DNA from: Nelumbo lutea
Lineage: Eukaryota; Streptophyta; Magnoliopsida; Proteales; Nelumbonaceae
DNA length: 64,000 bases
Assembly (NCBI GenBank): GCA_022828595.1
Contig: JAKGHH010000002.1
Coordinates: forward strand, 70,714,383 to 70,778,382
Reading direction: 5' to 3'
Positions 47,262 to 59,303 of the stretch are shown here, piece by piece (within the stretch, counting starts at the first letter, position 1; the number at the start of each line of letters is the position of its first letter). The position numbers and the translations under genes were made by a program. A model generated the notes under the pieces. That model did no database searches. It saw nothing but the letters and a program-made list of their open reading frames with translations, and was not told the DNA's origin.

Positions 47262-47690
47262 TTGCTCTTTTGCAAACCATATTCAATCGTAGATGGCACC
47301 CTTGCAGTTCCTGATTGCATGACAATTAACTCAAGAACAAATAGATGCTTAAAATTCAGTTGCCATGTCAAACCGGGCTTACCACTCCATTCATGGAATA
47401 CAGGGCAGATTGTGCCTCTTATGCAGAAGTAAATGGAACAACGCCAAACCCCCTGGATCTACCAGAGTCCCTGTCATAGATGACTTTTGCACTCAGTAGG
47501 CCAACTAAGGTTTCCTGCATAGATTTTGTAGTGGTTGTCAATGAAGCCCCTGTGCCTATTGCAGATCTTTCGACCCATGACCTTCCTTTCACCTCCTTGT
47601 GGCACTTCCGGGAAGTTAAAATTGTCACTCTTGTCTACTATTTGCTGGAACTTCAAACCACAAGCACCAGCAACAATACCAATATCTCTT
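47262..47690 (-). pseudogene. CP33-like chloroplast RNA-binding-protein pseudogene
   Basis: CP33-type proteins are plastid RNPs with two RRM domains that bind chloroplast mRNAs. Minus-strand exon A (about 47670-47384) encodes the inter-RRM link and second RRM: NFPEVPQGGERKVMGRKI, RGFIDNHYKIYAGNLSW, then AKVIYDRDSGRSRGFGVV, then EAQSALYSMNGV. A deletion with GG microhomology between GNLSW and the AKV block removes about 50 bp of RRM2 and shifts frame. A TAA replaces a Glu codon before EAQSAL. A 73-bp GT-AG intron (47383-47311) precedes exon B (LRLNM, 47310 down), so this is a genomic remnant, not a retrocopy. RRM1 and the transit peptide were not found; a Tourist MITE lies 5' of it. Confidence 0.82.
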
Positions 47691-47723
47691 AGTCTCAGCT
47701 ATAAAGAGACATGAAAATATTAA

Positions 47724-48056
47724 GGGCCTGTTTGTTTTTTAGATTTTGAGATAGGGGAAAGTTGGTCAATAATGTTTGGGTTCCCATTGACCAAAGATAC
47801 CCATGTTCTTTTTTTCAGACTTATGTGGGGTTCATAAAAAAATCATTTTCCCTGGGTACCACTTATCCCGATAAGTAATACCCATCTCCTAGGTGGGTAA
47901 GTAACTTTCCCACCTTGGCGTAAAGTTGTCAGCACTTGGATGGGACGAAATTTTCCCTTTTAATAATGACTTTTTATGGCTAAAATGGTCATTGTCTTAT
48001 TTACCTAGAAAACAAAAGAACATGCGTAAATGCATTTCTTAGGAAAGTAACTTCCC
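47724..48056. mobile_element. Tourist-like MITE, same family as 39713-40025 (opposite orientation)
   Basis: Starts GGGCCTGTTTGTTTTTTAG after TAA (47721-47723) and ends near 48056 before TAA (48057-48059). Interior CACTTGGATGGGACGAAA and TTTTTATGGCTAAAATGGTCA match the other copy. The expected right terminus is eroded or lost. Confidence 0.78.
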
Positions 48057-48059
48057 TAA

Positions 48060-48193
48060 GGCTTTATTTGGTTTGAAGGAAAATGTAGGGAAAGAAAAGG
48101 AATTGTAGGGAAACTCATACGAGGTTTGTAAAGGTTTCCCTACCTTTCCTTTCCTTTCCTTTCCCTACTTTTTCCTTCAAACCAAACACAGTG
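48060..48193. mobile_element. Second Tourist-like MITE, 134 bp, abutting the first
   Basis: TAA at 48057-48059 and 48194-48196. Imperfect TIR: TTTGGTTTGAAGGAAAA against TTTTTCCTTCAAACCAAA. Nearly fully palindromic, including the AGGGAAAG and CTTTCCCT halves. Confidence 0.82.
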
Positions 48194-48196
48194 TAA

Positions 48197-49890
48197 AAGA
48201 GAATGGGGCCTAAAGCTAAATTTTGAGGATTATTTGCGTCATGATACCTGATAGCATTTATCCATGGCTTGTGTGGATGCCATTGGAAAGGTCCCAAATC
48301 AAAGACTTTCCAAGTGATTAGGATAACATAAATATATAACAAATTATTTTCTTTTCAGCACTAAAGGAGAGAACCAAAAAAAGAAATAGATAAATTTATC
48401 TAAAGGTCACTGCTAACACTATATTGCAATCATCAAATTCAGTTGGCACTGATCCACTAAATGGCACTCCTCAAACATATGGAACACCCAATTTTGTTGT
48501 TTTTCGGTCCATGATTCATTCTTCCCCAACCCCATGTTTTTCCCCTCAGTGGCTAGAAGCTTAGCCATTTTCTTCATCATCTCCGGCAAAGGTTTTGCTG
48601 AAATGAAACTCCACTCTCCACGAGCATGCATCCATGTTCAGATCTGACATTTTAACCATATTTCTTTAGATCACCGAGAGTGTGAGGTTTGAAACTTCGA
48701 GTCCAACAGGTTTTCTTTCTTTTATTACTCACTCTTTTTCTCTCTCATTTTTCTAAGAAATGAAGTGCTGAAGAATGAAATTGGTTTCACTGATTTACTT
48801 TTTTTTTTTTTTTGAGTTTCAGTTCAGCCTTGAGGAGAGATTTACAGAGAATCCTGAAAGTTTCCCCCTCTCATCTAGTCATCCGGTTTAGGATACAAAC
48901 GGAGCCATTTTTCCTTCTAGGTGAAGAAGCTTCCACTTCCGCTCCAGCTCTAGACAATGCTATTTCTGTTTGAAGTAGGAAAACTTTAATAATTGAAGTT
49001 TTCTTCTTTTTCATTTTCTTTTGCAAAACAAAATTCATAAATCCATTTGAATGTTTGATAACCTGGGCTGCATTTATTTTGTCTTAAACAAAGTGTTCAT
49101 GAGTCAAGCCAAATTACACACAATCCCCTTGCTTGATAACTTTTGATACCACTCAAGTTGATCATGTGATTTAATAATTATAAAAAAAACTTATATGGTT
49201 TAATAAAATTAAACAAGTGTTTTGTATATAGGCGAATTAAATATGCTTCCCTAGAGTTCTTATATCACTAGAACATCTAATAAGTATCCGTACATAGTTA
49301 TTGATACTACCAAGACTGTACTGCTATTGCTAGACAGGTCTTATACTTTTATTAATCTACTTCATAAACTTGAACACTAGAATAATCATACATACCCATG
49401 CCCAAAATGTAAAACACAGAATATTACAACCACAACAAGCTACCAAAGCAATGTAACCGTTGCTAGATTGTGGTTGTACAACTGCTAATAAATGGTATTG
49501 GCTTGGGGCATCCCTACGTGGTGTTGGGTATATCTCACGGTACTGATCTATCCATATAAAAGATCCCTTATGATTCCCTCACAATGAACAATGAAGAAAC
49601 CACTATCCATAGTTATTTTCAGTCCTAGTCATGTGTAATGTCATTTATCCCTTTCCGCATGAGCACATTGGCAAAATAGCTCCCTCTGCCATTAGTCTCT
49701 ACATATAGGAACATATTACAATTGTATAAATAAGTATTATAATGCAATTGAATGGTAATTTAAAACAGGAATGAACCACTACAAAATATGTCTTCCACCA
49801 TAAACTTAAGCTTTGTTGTCAAGCCATATTAGTGCATAATAATTGTATAAAGTATAGTTAATGTGGATTGAACATCACTCCAAATTACAT
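48197..49890. other. Unassigned spacer
   Basis: A short minus-strand frame (48631-48419, GEWSFISAKPLPEMMKKMAK) has no family I recognise. Otherwise AT-rich intergenic sequence. Confidence 0.4.
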
Positions 49891-49899
49891 GCAAGCTTA

Positions 49900-51249
49900 G
49901 TGTGCCATTTGGTATTTCTTCCACAACTCATTGGCAATCTAATCTTGTAATGTATTGTGTTGTGAATTGCTATTTGAAGCACTTGCACCATCATTTCCAC
50001 CATCCCCACCATTTACTTCACTCTCTTCATCGTCCACCATTTGGTCATTGTCCCGTAAGTTTAGATGTGCATCTTTATGCACCTCTCTTGATAAAGTTAT
50101 ATGTAATGAAGCATGCATGACTATGAATCATTGTAAGAATAGATCATAGAAAGGAATGTTCTTCAATATTGAAAATTTAGAGACGAGTACATATAGTTGA
50201 ACAGGTCTTCCTTGGTTCTAAACCTACCCCGCTGCCCATGGAATTCACTTAGGTGGTACGACTAACTAGAATACAGTGTGAGATAGTCGGGTGCATTGGA
50301 AAAACCGGAATCAACAAGGTAGTATTTCCCTACATGTATTAATGGTGATAATATATCATGGTAGTGAAATTTTGGAATTAATGTAGTAAGGATTTGGAGA
50401 TATTTATTCCCACCTGAGGGGATTCTAAGAAGTGGATGTATGGTTTAGCAATAGTTTTTGCAAGGATCCTAGAATCATGAGTTGAACCCTCCTATCCAAT
50501 GTATACGAATCTAAACATCATGTCGAAGTCACACACCGCAAAAACATTTTTTGTACAAGCCTTCTTCCTATCTCTATAGTGGATTTGCTTATTACGTGGT
50601 GCACATGTTGAGACATGAGTGCCATTCATAAGTCCTATACAATCCTAGAAATAGAGACCACCATTACCTTAATCCATCTGTATGATAAGACATGGTATAA
50701 GCAACTATATATACTAATTCAGGTACCTTAAACATTGGAAAATATCTTTTTGATCTTCTAATGTCTGTCGATATCTTTGTGAAGGATGGGTGAATAATGA
50801 GATCATTCACTAAGTTGCATATTGCTCTGATAACCTTCTTTATGTGGGTGTTAATGGTCCATGTTGAATGTTGGAATCGCTTGACCATTAAATGGTTTTT
50901 ATCGTTCTGGCTTATGGTTAGCATGAAAATTACAAAAGACTCCTCAATTGTGGTGTTTCTTGCATTTTTCAATAAACCCCTCTCTTTGAGTAAGTCAACA
51001 AAGTTTTTGAATATGTGGCATTCTATCTTGAATGATTAATAGCATCTATTTGGATTTTTAAGGTCATATAGTATTTCTTTCCACACATAATTGTGTCCAA
51101 ATAAAGAAGAGGTGTGACGTGGTTGTCTAGTTATTCTCAGTGCATATGTGTCTAAAAACAATGGGATTACAATAGTGTTGACTATCAACTCATCCTCCTT
51201 TGAGGATGAATTATCAACCCTAGTTTCACAACCACTATGAGGAGACATA
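49900..51249 (-). pseudogene. PIF/Harbinger transposase, degenerate
   Basis: Minus-strand reading from 51248: MSPHSGCETRVDNSS, then NTTIEESFVIFMLTISQNDK and RFQHSTWTINTHIKKVIRAI (HTH-like N-terminal region), IHPSFTKISTDIRRSKRYFP, a broken DDE core (GLYRTYEWHS for the G-x-x-DGTH box; WIGGFNS for WEGS-D), then KYYLVDSGFSNAPDYL and GQRGRFRTKEDLFNYMYSSL. These match DDE_Tnp_4 proteins of plant PIF/Harbinger elements. Several stops and shifts are present. A Myb/SANT-like partner ORF lies at 58480-59000. Confidence 0.85.
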
Positions 51250-51639
51250 ATGGATAGTTTACCACTTAGTATCCTTGGACACTACTCAATAAAACATCTT
51301 TATAAGATCAACAGTATATACTTGTGGAGTGCATCAAACAAAAATTAACCATACAACTAACCAACAATATACATAAGCAATCCCTACTGCAAACCATACA
51401 TGTGCACCCCAATTGCATCATGAGATCCATAAAGTAATCCATGAATTAGTTTAACAAATATAAATCACAAGTTCTTTAAACATAAATCACCCAAAATGAA
51501 ATAACCCAAAAACTCAAAAACCATAAAGCAGTTTATAAATCAGTTTAACAAACAATGCATCACAAGATCTAAAAAAAAAAAAGAAAGAGACAATGTATAA
51601 CAACTCAACTAAAGACAAGTCAACAAGTTTTCTTATTTA

Positions 51640-51960
51640 TGGACCAGCTACGGTTAAAAAACTATAGGTATAGTTGCGGTGCCAATAGGTTATAGCTATG
51701 AACATTAGAATTCATAGCTAAAACCCAACTATAGCTACGGTCCATGTTCATAGCTAAAGGCTCAAACTTATAACCATGCGTTCTTTTGCTATGAATAAAA
51801 CTGAAGCTAAAGTTAACATATAGCTACGATAAGTTGGCCGTAGCTAAAACTATGAATCTATAGCTACGGTTGGATTTATGACCGTGGCTAAAAATGTGAA
51901 TTTATAGTTACAATTTCAATTTGTCCATAGCTAGAAACTTGAATCTATAGATATGGTTCC
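51640..51960. repeat. Cluster of TAGCTACGG-type motifs in both orientations
   Basis: About twelve near-copies of TATAGCTACGG and its inverse CCGTAGCTAAA in 320 bp (near 51650, 51673, 51697, 51715, 51733, 51753, 51820, 51838, 51860, 51890, 51905 and 51935). Dense subterminal repeats like these are typical of CACTA ends, but no CACTA terminus was identified. Confidence 0.7.
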
Positions 51961-53513
51961 TCAAAACTTTAATTATATCTTAATTTTTTTGGTTATTAAA
52001 TACAAACACCACTTATTTAATTCATTTTATATTTTGGAACTTGACACAAATTTCCAATAAAGGTTTTATTCTTAAAACAATAAATTACATCTCATGTGTA
52101 TTTCATTTACATCCATATGTTCAAAATATATTACAAGTTCAAGTTGCTTTAATACATTAAACTCAATCCAAAAAAATGAAATAAACTTGACATTTGAAAT
52201 TTGATCAAAATTTTCTCCATCTGCACATGTAAAGTATCTCCTTGAGAATGTTAAACCTATAAAGAAAATAACATAAAATACGTTAGAAATATGGATATGA
52301 AGTTATGTATGAAAATCTAATTAATTGTGCTATGTATAACCATGGTTTTCAAAACCGGACTAGACCAGAAAACTAGTAACCGGTCAGCCCCCGGGTCTGA
52401 TTTTATTAAAAGCCGTTGAAAAGGTCAATTAAAATACCTTCTATATCGCTAACCCAATTCGAATGTTTAGTCCCTTTAGCTTTAGGGTTAGAACCCATTT
52501 TCGTTCTAACCCTTTCTGAGTTCCCTCCTCTCAACCCTCACACACTACCGGCCACCTATAGTGGCCAGCACCTCCAACGTCCAATGGCGACTGGCGACAG
52601 CGAGTTTACATTATTTAGAGTTGTGGCAACCAGCACTTGTAGGTAGTAGTAGTAAGAGTTGCAATGGCCAGCACTTTGTAGCGGTGGATGGCAAGCTTGC
52701 AACGGCTGTCCAGCAAGTTTGCAACGGCAGGCGGGGAGTTTGCATTGGCAATAACACCACCATTGGGCATTGGTGATTCTACAAGTTGGAGCAGCACTTG
52801 CAATGACAAATTGCCTACGCCCAAGCTTGAGCCCACCGATGGCGAGCCCATTGTCGCACCACCATTACCGGCACTCGACAGTGAAACCTTGAAGGACCCG
52901 ATGGTATAATTTTTTTTTCTAAATTTTTTTGTGAGTTTAATTGATTTTTTTTTTGAATTTTTTTGCTTAATTCATTGTTTAGTTAATCTTGCTTAATTTT
53001 TTTTGAATTCTTTGCTTAATTAATTATAGAGATTCACATACTCAATTACTCACATTGGCTTAATTAATTTTGTTTTATTAATTTTTTTTTCAATTCTTTC
53101 TTATTTGCTATGTGAATGATGATGATGATCAGATGATGTCAAAGAATGATAAAATATTAAAATCTTTTTTTTTTATTTTTTGCAAACATATCATTTTTGT
53201 ATTTTGATATTTTCTGCAAACTCAATATCATAAAATTGCTGAAAGCTTGAAAGTTTTGCTTAATTTTCATATGATGATCAGATGCTGAAAGTTTTGCTTA
53301 AATTTCTACAAGCAATTTACTCAGATTTCTAATTGAGTGATTTTACATTTTGGTTAATTATTTGCTTAATTAGTTTTTGCTTATATGGAGTGATTTTACA
53401 TTTTGGTTGGTTTTTTTAGTCAATCAATGTGCTATTCTAAAATTTAAATTTTATATTTTGTGTTTGTATGAAGGGATCTATTTTTGAGTTGGGTTTCTTT
53501 GTTTGAACTAAGA

Positions 53514-55900
53514 TGATGGAATCCCAAAGTCCAAATGCTAATACATTTGATCCAGCTCCATCACGAGAGTCCATTTTATCAAATGATAGGGCAAAAATTG
53601 ATTACGCTTAGGAGCATGTTTTCCTTAAAGTTGATTCTCTTAATGGATCAAAGTCAATGACATGTCTTTATTGTCAAAAGACTTTTAAAGGGGGAGGGAT
53701 TAATAGGATGAAACAACATCTTACCCAAAGGAAATGTGAGATTGCAATTTTTCATAAAGTACCCCATGATGTAAGGTTCAAAATGGAGCAAACATTGAAT
53801 GAAATTAATGAAAGAAAAAGAAGTGAAAAGCAACCATTGAATTTTGTTGACATTAGAGCACAGTGTGGAAGGAATGATAATGATGATGTTGAAATTAGAG
53901 AAATAGATCCACTTAGTACACATGATACTTATCAAGGGAAAAAACCAACTACAACATTGGGAAAGGGGAAAGCATCTTCAGGGCTAATAACTTGACATTT
54001 TGCTCCATGGACCACTCAAGATGCACAGCCTGGAATTAAGAGTGTATTAACATCTAAGGGAGCAATTAATCATGTGGACTGTGTTGTTATGAAGTAGTTG
54101 TGTGATGCTTATATTCCCTTGAATGCTTTGCATTCAAGATATTTTCAACATATGTTGAATGCCCTTGCTACTACTGGCCCACAGTACAAAGCTCCTTCAT
54201 AACATAATTGTAAGACCAATTTGTTGAAGGATTTAGTTCAGGAGGTGCAAATGTTAACTGATAAACTCTGTAAGGATTGGGCTACATATGGTTGCACTAT
54301 AATGGCTGACGGTTGGACAGATACACGTAGACGGACATTGATTAATTTTTTAGTGTATTTTCCTATAAGAACTACATTTGCGAAATCTGTAGATGCTTCT
54401 GAAACAATCAAGAGTACAGAGCATTTAATTCTTTGTTTAAGGAAGTTATTGAGTGGGTAAAATCAGAAAATGTTGCTCAAGTGGTCACTAACAATGCTGC
54501 AAATTATGTTGCTGTAGGAAGATTGTTGGAAACAAAATTTCCATAGATATATTGATCACCTTACCTTGTGCAACACATTGTCTAATCTTGATATTAAAGG
54601 AAATTGGGGAAATGGATTATGTTGCAAATGTGGTTCAACGTGCATCTAAAATTACCAAATTTGTCTACAATCATATTTTTGTACTCTCAATGCTAAGGAA
54701 GAAACCTGATTGGACTAAGATAGTACATCCTAGAACCACTCGTTTTGCAACTAATTTCATTGCATTGGACAACATTTTGAAGCACATGCCTGATTTGCAA
54801 AATTTGGTGACAAGTCGAAGTTTTATTGATTGTAGGTATGCCAAAGATGCAAAGGAGAATGAAGTAATACAAATAGTTTTGGATTATGAATTTTGGGCAC
54901 AATGCAAAATGATTGTAGGTTTCACATCACCTCTTGTTAGTGCATTGAGACTTGCAGATTCTAAGTTTAGGCCTACAATGGGGTATATGCATCGTGCTAT
55001 GATGAAGGAAAAAGAATCAATGAAAAAGTTTTTTAATTATAAGAATGTTGAATATGGCCCAATCATGGACATTATTAATAGAAGATGGAATAGACAAATG
55101 GGTCAGAGGCTTCATCTTGCAGGGTATTATTTTTACTCGGCCTTCTAATATGATCCAAAATCAAAAGTTAAATCCCCGGCCGTTATGTCTACAGCTTTTT
55201 ATGTCATTGAAAAGCTTGCAATCAAATCAGATGATGTGGTGATAAAGTTGAACAAAGAGCTTACTCTTTTTGAAGATTATCATGGTAATTTTGGAAGACA
55301 TTTCTTAGTGAAGGCATTTATGTCAATGCCTCCAGGTAATAAATATTTTTTTCTTATAACATGTTTATTATTTCAATTTTCAATTTTACTTTATAAATTA
55401 AATCAACTCTATTTCATTTCATATAGGTGAATGGTGGTCGATATTTGGTTGTGACACTCCAAATTTGAAAAGGGTTGTTGTACGGATCCTTAGCCAAACG
55501 TGTAGCTCATCTAGATGTGAACACAATTGGAGTGTTTTTTAACGTATACACACGAAGAGAAGGAATAGGTTAGAGCACTAGAGGCTTAATGACCTAGTAT
55601 ATGTTCATTGTAACCTGCATGTGATGTTTTAACTTTTATGTTTCATGATTGCTTTTTTTATTCTTTCATTGCATCTAATGTATCATTTATTGATTTGTAG
55701 GAGAAAAACTAAAAGTCTTGACCCAATTGGGCATGAATATGTTGATGTTGTGGAAGATTGGATAGTGCACGATGATGAGGATCCTCCATTACTTGATGGC
55801 AATGAGAATGATGATATGTTTAAAGTTGATGATACAACACTTCTAATAATGGAATCACCATTAAGAAAAAGAACTGGGACTGATGGTAACTATCATTGAT
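53514..55900 (+). pseudogene. hAT transposase (BED, DUF659, dimerisation domain)
   Basis: From ATGATGGAATCC at 53514: SQSPNANTFDPAPS; BED zinc finger CLYCQKTFKGGGINRMKQHL (53660-53735); DUF659 GCTIMADGWTDTRRRTLINF (54290-54350) with the first catalytic Asp; VVTNNAANY (54481) where VVTDNAANY is usual, so the second catalytic Asp is Asn; ITLPCATHCLILILKEIGEM and RASKITKFVYNH (54550-54670); and the C-terminal dimerisation box GCDTPNLKRVVVRILSQTCS, CEHNWSVF (55450-55540). An intron (55337-55427) splits PPG-EWW. Stops at 53611, 53994, 54096, 54202 and further shifts make it non-functional. The last exon (55702-55899) encodes RRKTKSLDPIGHEYVDVVED. Confidence 0.88.
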
Positions 55901-57329
55901 ATTATCTCAAATGACATTTCCATAATTGATTATTTTGGATATTTTTTGAGTTCTAATTTTTTGTTTTCGTTCTTTAGATGATGATAATGAATTTTTCATT
56001 GAGCAATGGGGAATCATGGAGGAAAATGTAACATCCAAGTTGGAGATGTAGATGAAACACAACCCTTTGAAGATGAAGATGAAGATGAAGATGAAAATGA
56101 TGGTGAAATACCACCTGGCTTTGGTTGGTAGTTGGTACCATTGAAAAGTGGGGCCAATATATCTTAAGAATTTGGATGATTGAATTAGTGAACTGAACTC
56201 TATGTTGAATTTGAAGTTTTGATTTGTGTTTAATACTTGTTGAACTTGGTTTGTGATCATTTCATTACTTGTGATTATAATCTTTTTATTTTTGAGTATC
56301 TAAGTATTATGTTTGATGAATTAAGAATGCATGATGTTATGGCAATATCTATGGAATCTTTTGCAAATTTTTTTTTCTTGTCTTCTTTGTGTTTTTGAAT
56401 ACGAAGTCCAGAGGAAACTCTAAAAGACTTGACCATCTAAAGGGGTCCATTTCCATTTGTATAGGTAAGGGCATTTATAAAGCAAGTCTTCCATGTATCA
56501 TGAAGATCTGTTAGTTCCTAAACTTCATACGAACTGAACTGTGCCATCTCTAACTGAAAACACTTCAGCAAGTTGATCCCATCATTAGATTTGTAATTTC
56601 TTGATTTTCACAAGTTATTAAACTAATAACTTGTGCTTGCTTCTCTTTGTAGTCCTTTTTGCAGTCTATGGAATCAAAGTTAAGGTTCCACATTTACATG
56701 AGAGTAAGTGAAAACAATATTTTTCTATTTTAATACAAAAAATAAATAAGATGGCCATAAGATGTGCAATCTTTTATATCTCTGTTTTGGGCATGATTTG
56801 ATAGAAAACCCATGCTAGGCACAAATTAGGGAACATAAGGGTCTATGCATCTATTTGTTTCTTTATGCAAATATAAGTGTGCTATATGTTTTAGTTATGC
56901 TGATCCCACTACAGTTGATGTACTTTCTGAAATGCAAATTATGCATTCAACATTTTTAGCAAGGCTTGAAAAGATGGATGGAGTTCACTTGGAGGCATTG
57001 TTGATTGTTCTATTATGCATTACAAGTAGGTTGATATCCATTATGAAACTTAAGTGTTACTGTAGTTGCTTCTTTTACATTACTTTTGATAAAAGTTCAT
57101 TGATAATTTGCAATTTTTGTTATATTGCTTAAACTTTCAATTAGTCATATTTAGATGTTCTAAATTTCAAAAAAAATAAATAAATAAAAGAAAATTTGTC
57201 CATTTTGCAATTACCTGTAGGAAATGATTATAGGTTTGAAAAGCAACTACTCCAATTCATCTTTTCTTCCTATCCTTTTTTTTTTTGTAAAATGATTTGT
57301 TGTTTTTTGAGCTTGAATTGACAACTCCA

Positions 57330-57930
57330 CCTTGACATTTTTTTGTTTCTTTTTCTATTTTTCTGTATTCTTTTTTGCAATTTTCTGTTTTATTTTATTT
57401 TTTTGTATTTTTCTGTATGTATCTACACTTTTTTCTTTTATTTTTCTGTTTTTTGTTTCCATGTTTTTTCCGTACTTATTTGCAGTTTTCTGTTTTTTTC
57501 TGTATTTTTTTGCATTTTTCTGTTTTATTTATCTGTATTTATTTGCAATTTTTTGTTTTTTTTTCAATTTTCCGTATTTTTTCTATACTTTCTGTATCTA
57601 TCTGCACTTTTTTGTTTTATTTTTTCTGTTTTTGTTTCTATATATATTTTTTGCAATTTTCTGTTTTTTTCTATATTTTCAGTATTTTTTGTATTTTTTT
57701 GCATTTTTCTTTTTTTTTATGTTTTTGTTTTCTGTATTTTTTGCAATTTTCTGTATTTTTTGAATTTTTGTGTTTTTTCTATATTTTTTAGAATTTTCCT
57801 ATATTTTATTTTTATATTTTCTATGTGTTTGGTACTATATTATTTTTTATTTAGATAGTTTTATTTTCTATATTTTCTATATATTTTTCTATTTTTTATT
57901 TAATTTTATGCTATTTTTATTGTTTATAAA
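57330..57930 (+). repeat. Low-complexity T-rich tract
   Basis: TTTTTCTGTATTTTTTTGCA-like words recur for 600 bp. Open frames here are poly-Phe/Cys/Tyr artefacts. It is part of the hAT element's 3' subterminal region. Confidence 0.85.
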
Positions 57931-58479
57931 TATATTATTTATTTTTAAGTTATTTATGATGTCATGGGTCAAACTGTTCGACTTGGACAGTTGAACCGCT
58001 TAACTGAAAACCAGTCCCCTAATCATTTCTATTTCCGGTTTGTTTTTAAAAACCATGCGTACAACCAAAAAACAAATTCAATGGCAAACATAACTAATAA
58101 ATTGGTGGAGAGAAGATTATGTAAATTTATCAATAAGAGATTTAATAGAAAATGTCGAGGAATGGTGTTTAACATTTCATCTCTTTTGTAGTGCTAATTT
58201 AAAGATAAAAAATTTCAAGAAAAACCTATTGGACTAATCATTACAGCACTATCGACATTGCTAATTATTGTGTTGCTAAAACCTCTTGTGTTTTCTATTG
58301 TCAACATTCGAAAAGTATTAGTCATATTTTTACCCATTGCCAAGAGATGAGGAAAGTTCAATCAGGTTATTACCAACTTTATTATAATCTTTATGCATGT
58401 CTCCATATTTGCAGAGTCAGTTTTCGTATGTTTCCTTTCCATGCGTTCTTTTTCTTTTTGCATCTCATATTTTAGCTTA

Positions 58480-59000
58480 TTACCAATTACCAAGGGTTTT
58501 CTCAATGCTGGGTGGAAGACATATCTTCTTTCTTTTCCTCATTAATGAAGGGGAGTTTCTAATCCGTTTGTGCCTTTTAGGAACTTCTGTTGGTGTAACA
58601 TTGTCACCAACATCTTCAATGTTTGGACTAAGTTGAGATTCACTTGTATATGGTATGTCTTGCTCATTGTCATTGAATGCAGGTAAGAAATACACTCATT
58701 GTGATTACTCAACTACAATGTCCGAATCTTCATCATTACCATACTCATGATCACTAGATGCATATGTCCTCTCATAAATGTTATGCAATTCATCCCAGTG
58801 ATGATAAACCTTTGTTCAATTCTTTCTATCCCATTTATTGTTCTACGGATATGCACACAAATCAATATTTACTACACAACTTACATATGAAACAAATTAA
58901 CTTGAATGCTACTTATTTTGCAGAATTCTTTCCAAACTTCGTCACTAACTGTAACGATCTTCGTCTCCTTATTGCACTCAGACTAACCAAAAAAAAAAAC
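58480..59000 (-). pseudogene. Myb/SANT-like partner protein of PIF/Harbinger, degenerate
   Basis: On the minus strand: WDELHNIYERTYASSDHEYG, NDEDSDIVVE, VYFLPAFNDN, SESQLSPNIEDV, then PKRHKRIRNSPSLMRKRKKI near a stop at 58480. This is the acidic-then-basic tail of the Myb/SANT-like proteins that accompany plant Harbinger transposases. The N-terminal SANT part is broken. It probably belonged to the same element as the transposase at 49900-51249, now separated by the hAT insertion. Confidence 0.6.
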
Positions 59001-59303
59001 CAAAGAATACATTTAACATTAACCAATCCCTTAGATAAAAGTCATAAGCACCTTCAAGAATTGAAACTATATATTCTTTCTTGAACAATATACTCTCTTA
59101 GACAATGGCAATGCTCTTTTAAATAATAGTAATCTCTTCATCCAATTTCATTTATGATGGTTGATTTTCTATGCTATTCTCTTCACCAATTGTCAATTAA
59201 ATACTAAAGATGGTAAAAGCATAAGTTGCAACAAAGAAACAGAATTCCCACATAGGTTCTTAGAGTGAATGTAACAAAAAAAAGAGCCAAAATAACAATG
59301 CAA

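Larger units (their letters stand above)
52341..58056 (+). mobile_element. hAT element, 5.7 kb, with degenerate transposase
   Basis: Ends CATGGTTTTCAAAACCGG and CCGGTTTGTTTTTAAAAACCATG-type TIRs are flanked by TGTATAAC (52333-52340) and CGTACAAC (58057-58064), differing by two transitions. The 3' subterminal region is a long T-rich, CTGTATTTTT-type tract (57330-57930) shared, inverted, with 26020-26230. It sits between the Harbinger transposase and the Myb-like ORF and probably split that element. Confidence 0.85.

Noticed and set aside
57332..57994. Long overlapping open frames rich in Phe, Cys and Tyr
   Set aside because: They arise from the T-rich low-complexity tract of the hAT element and show no domain; all three frames are open for the same reason.
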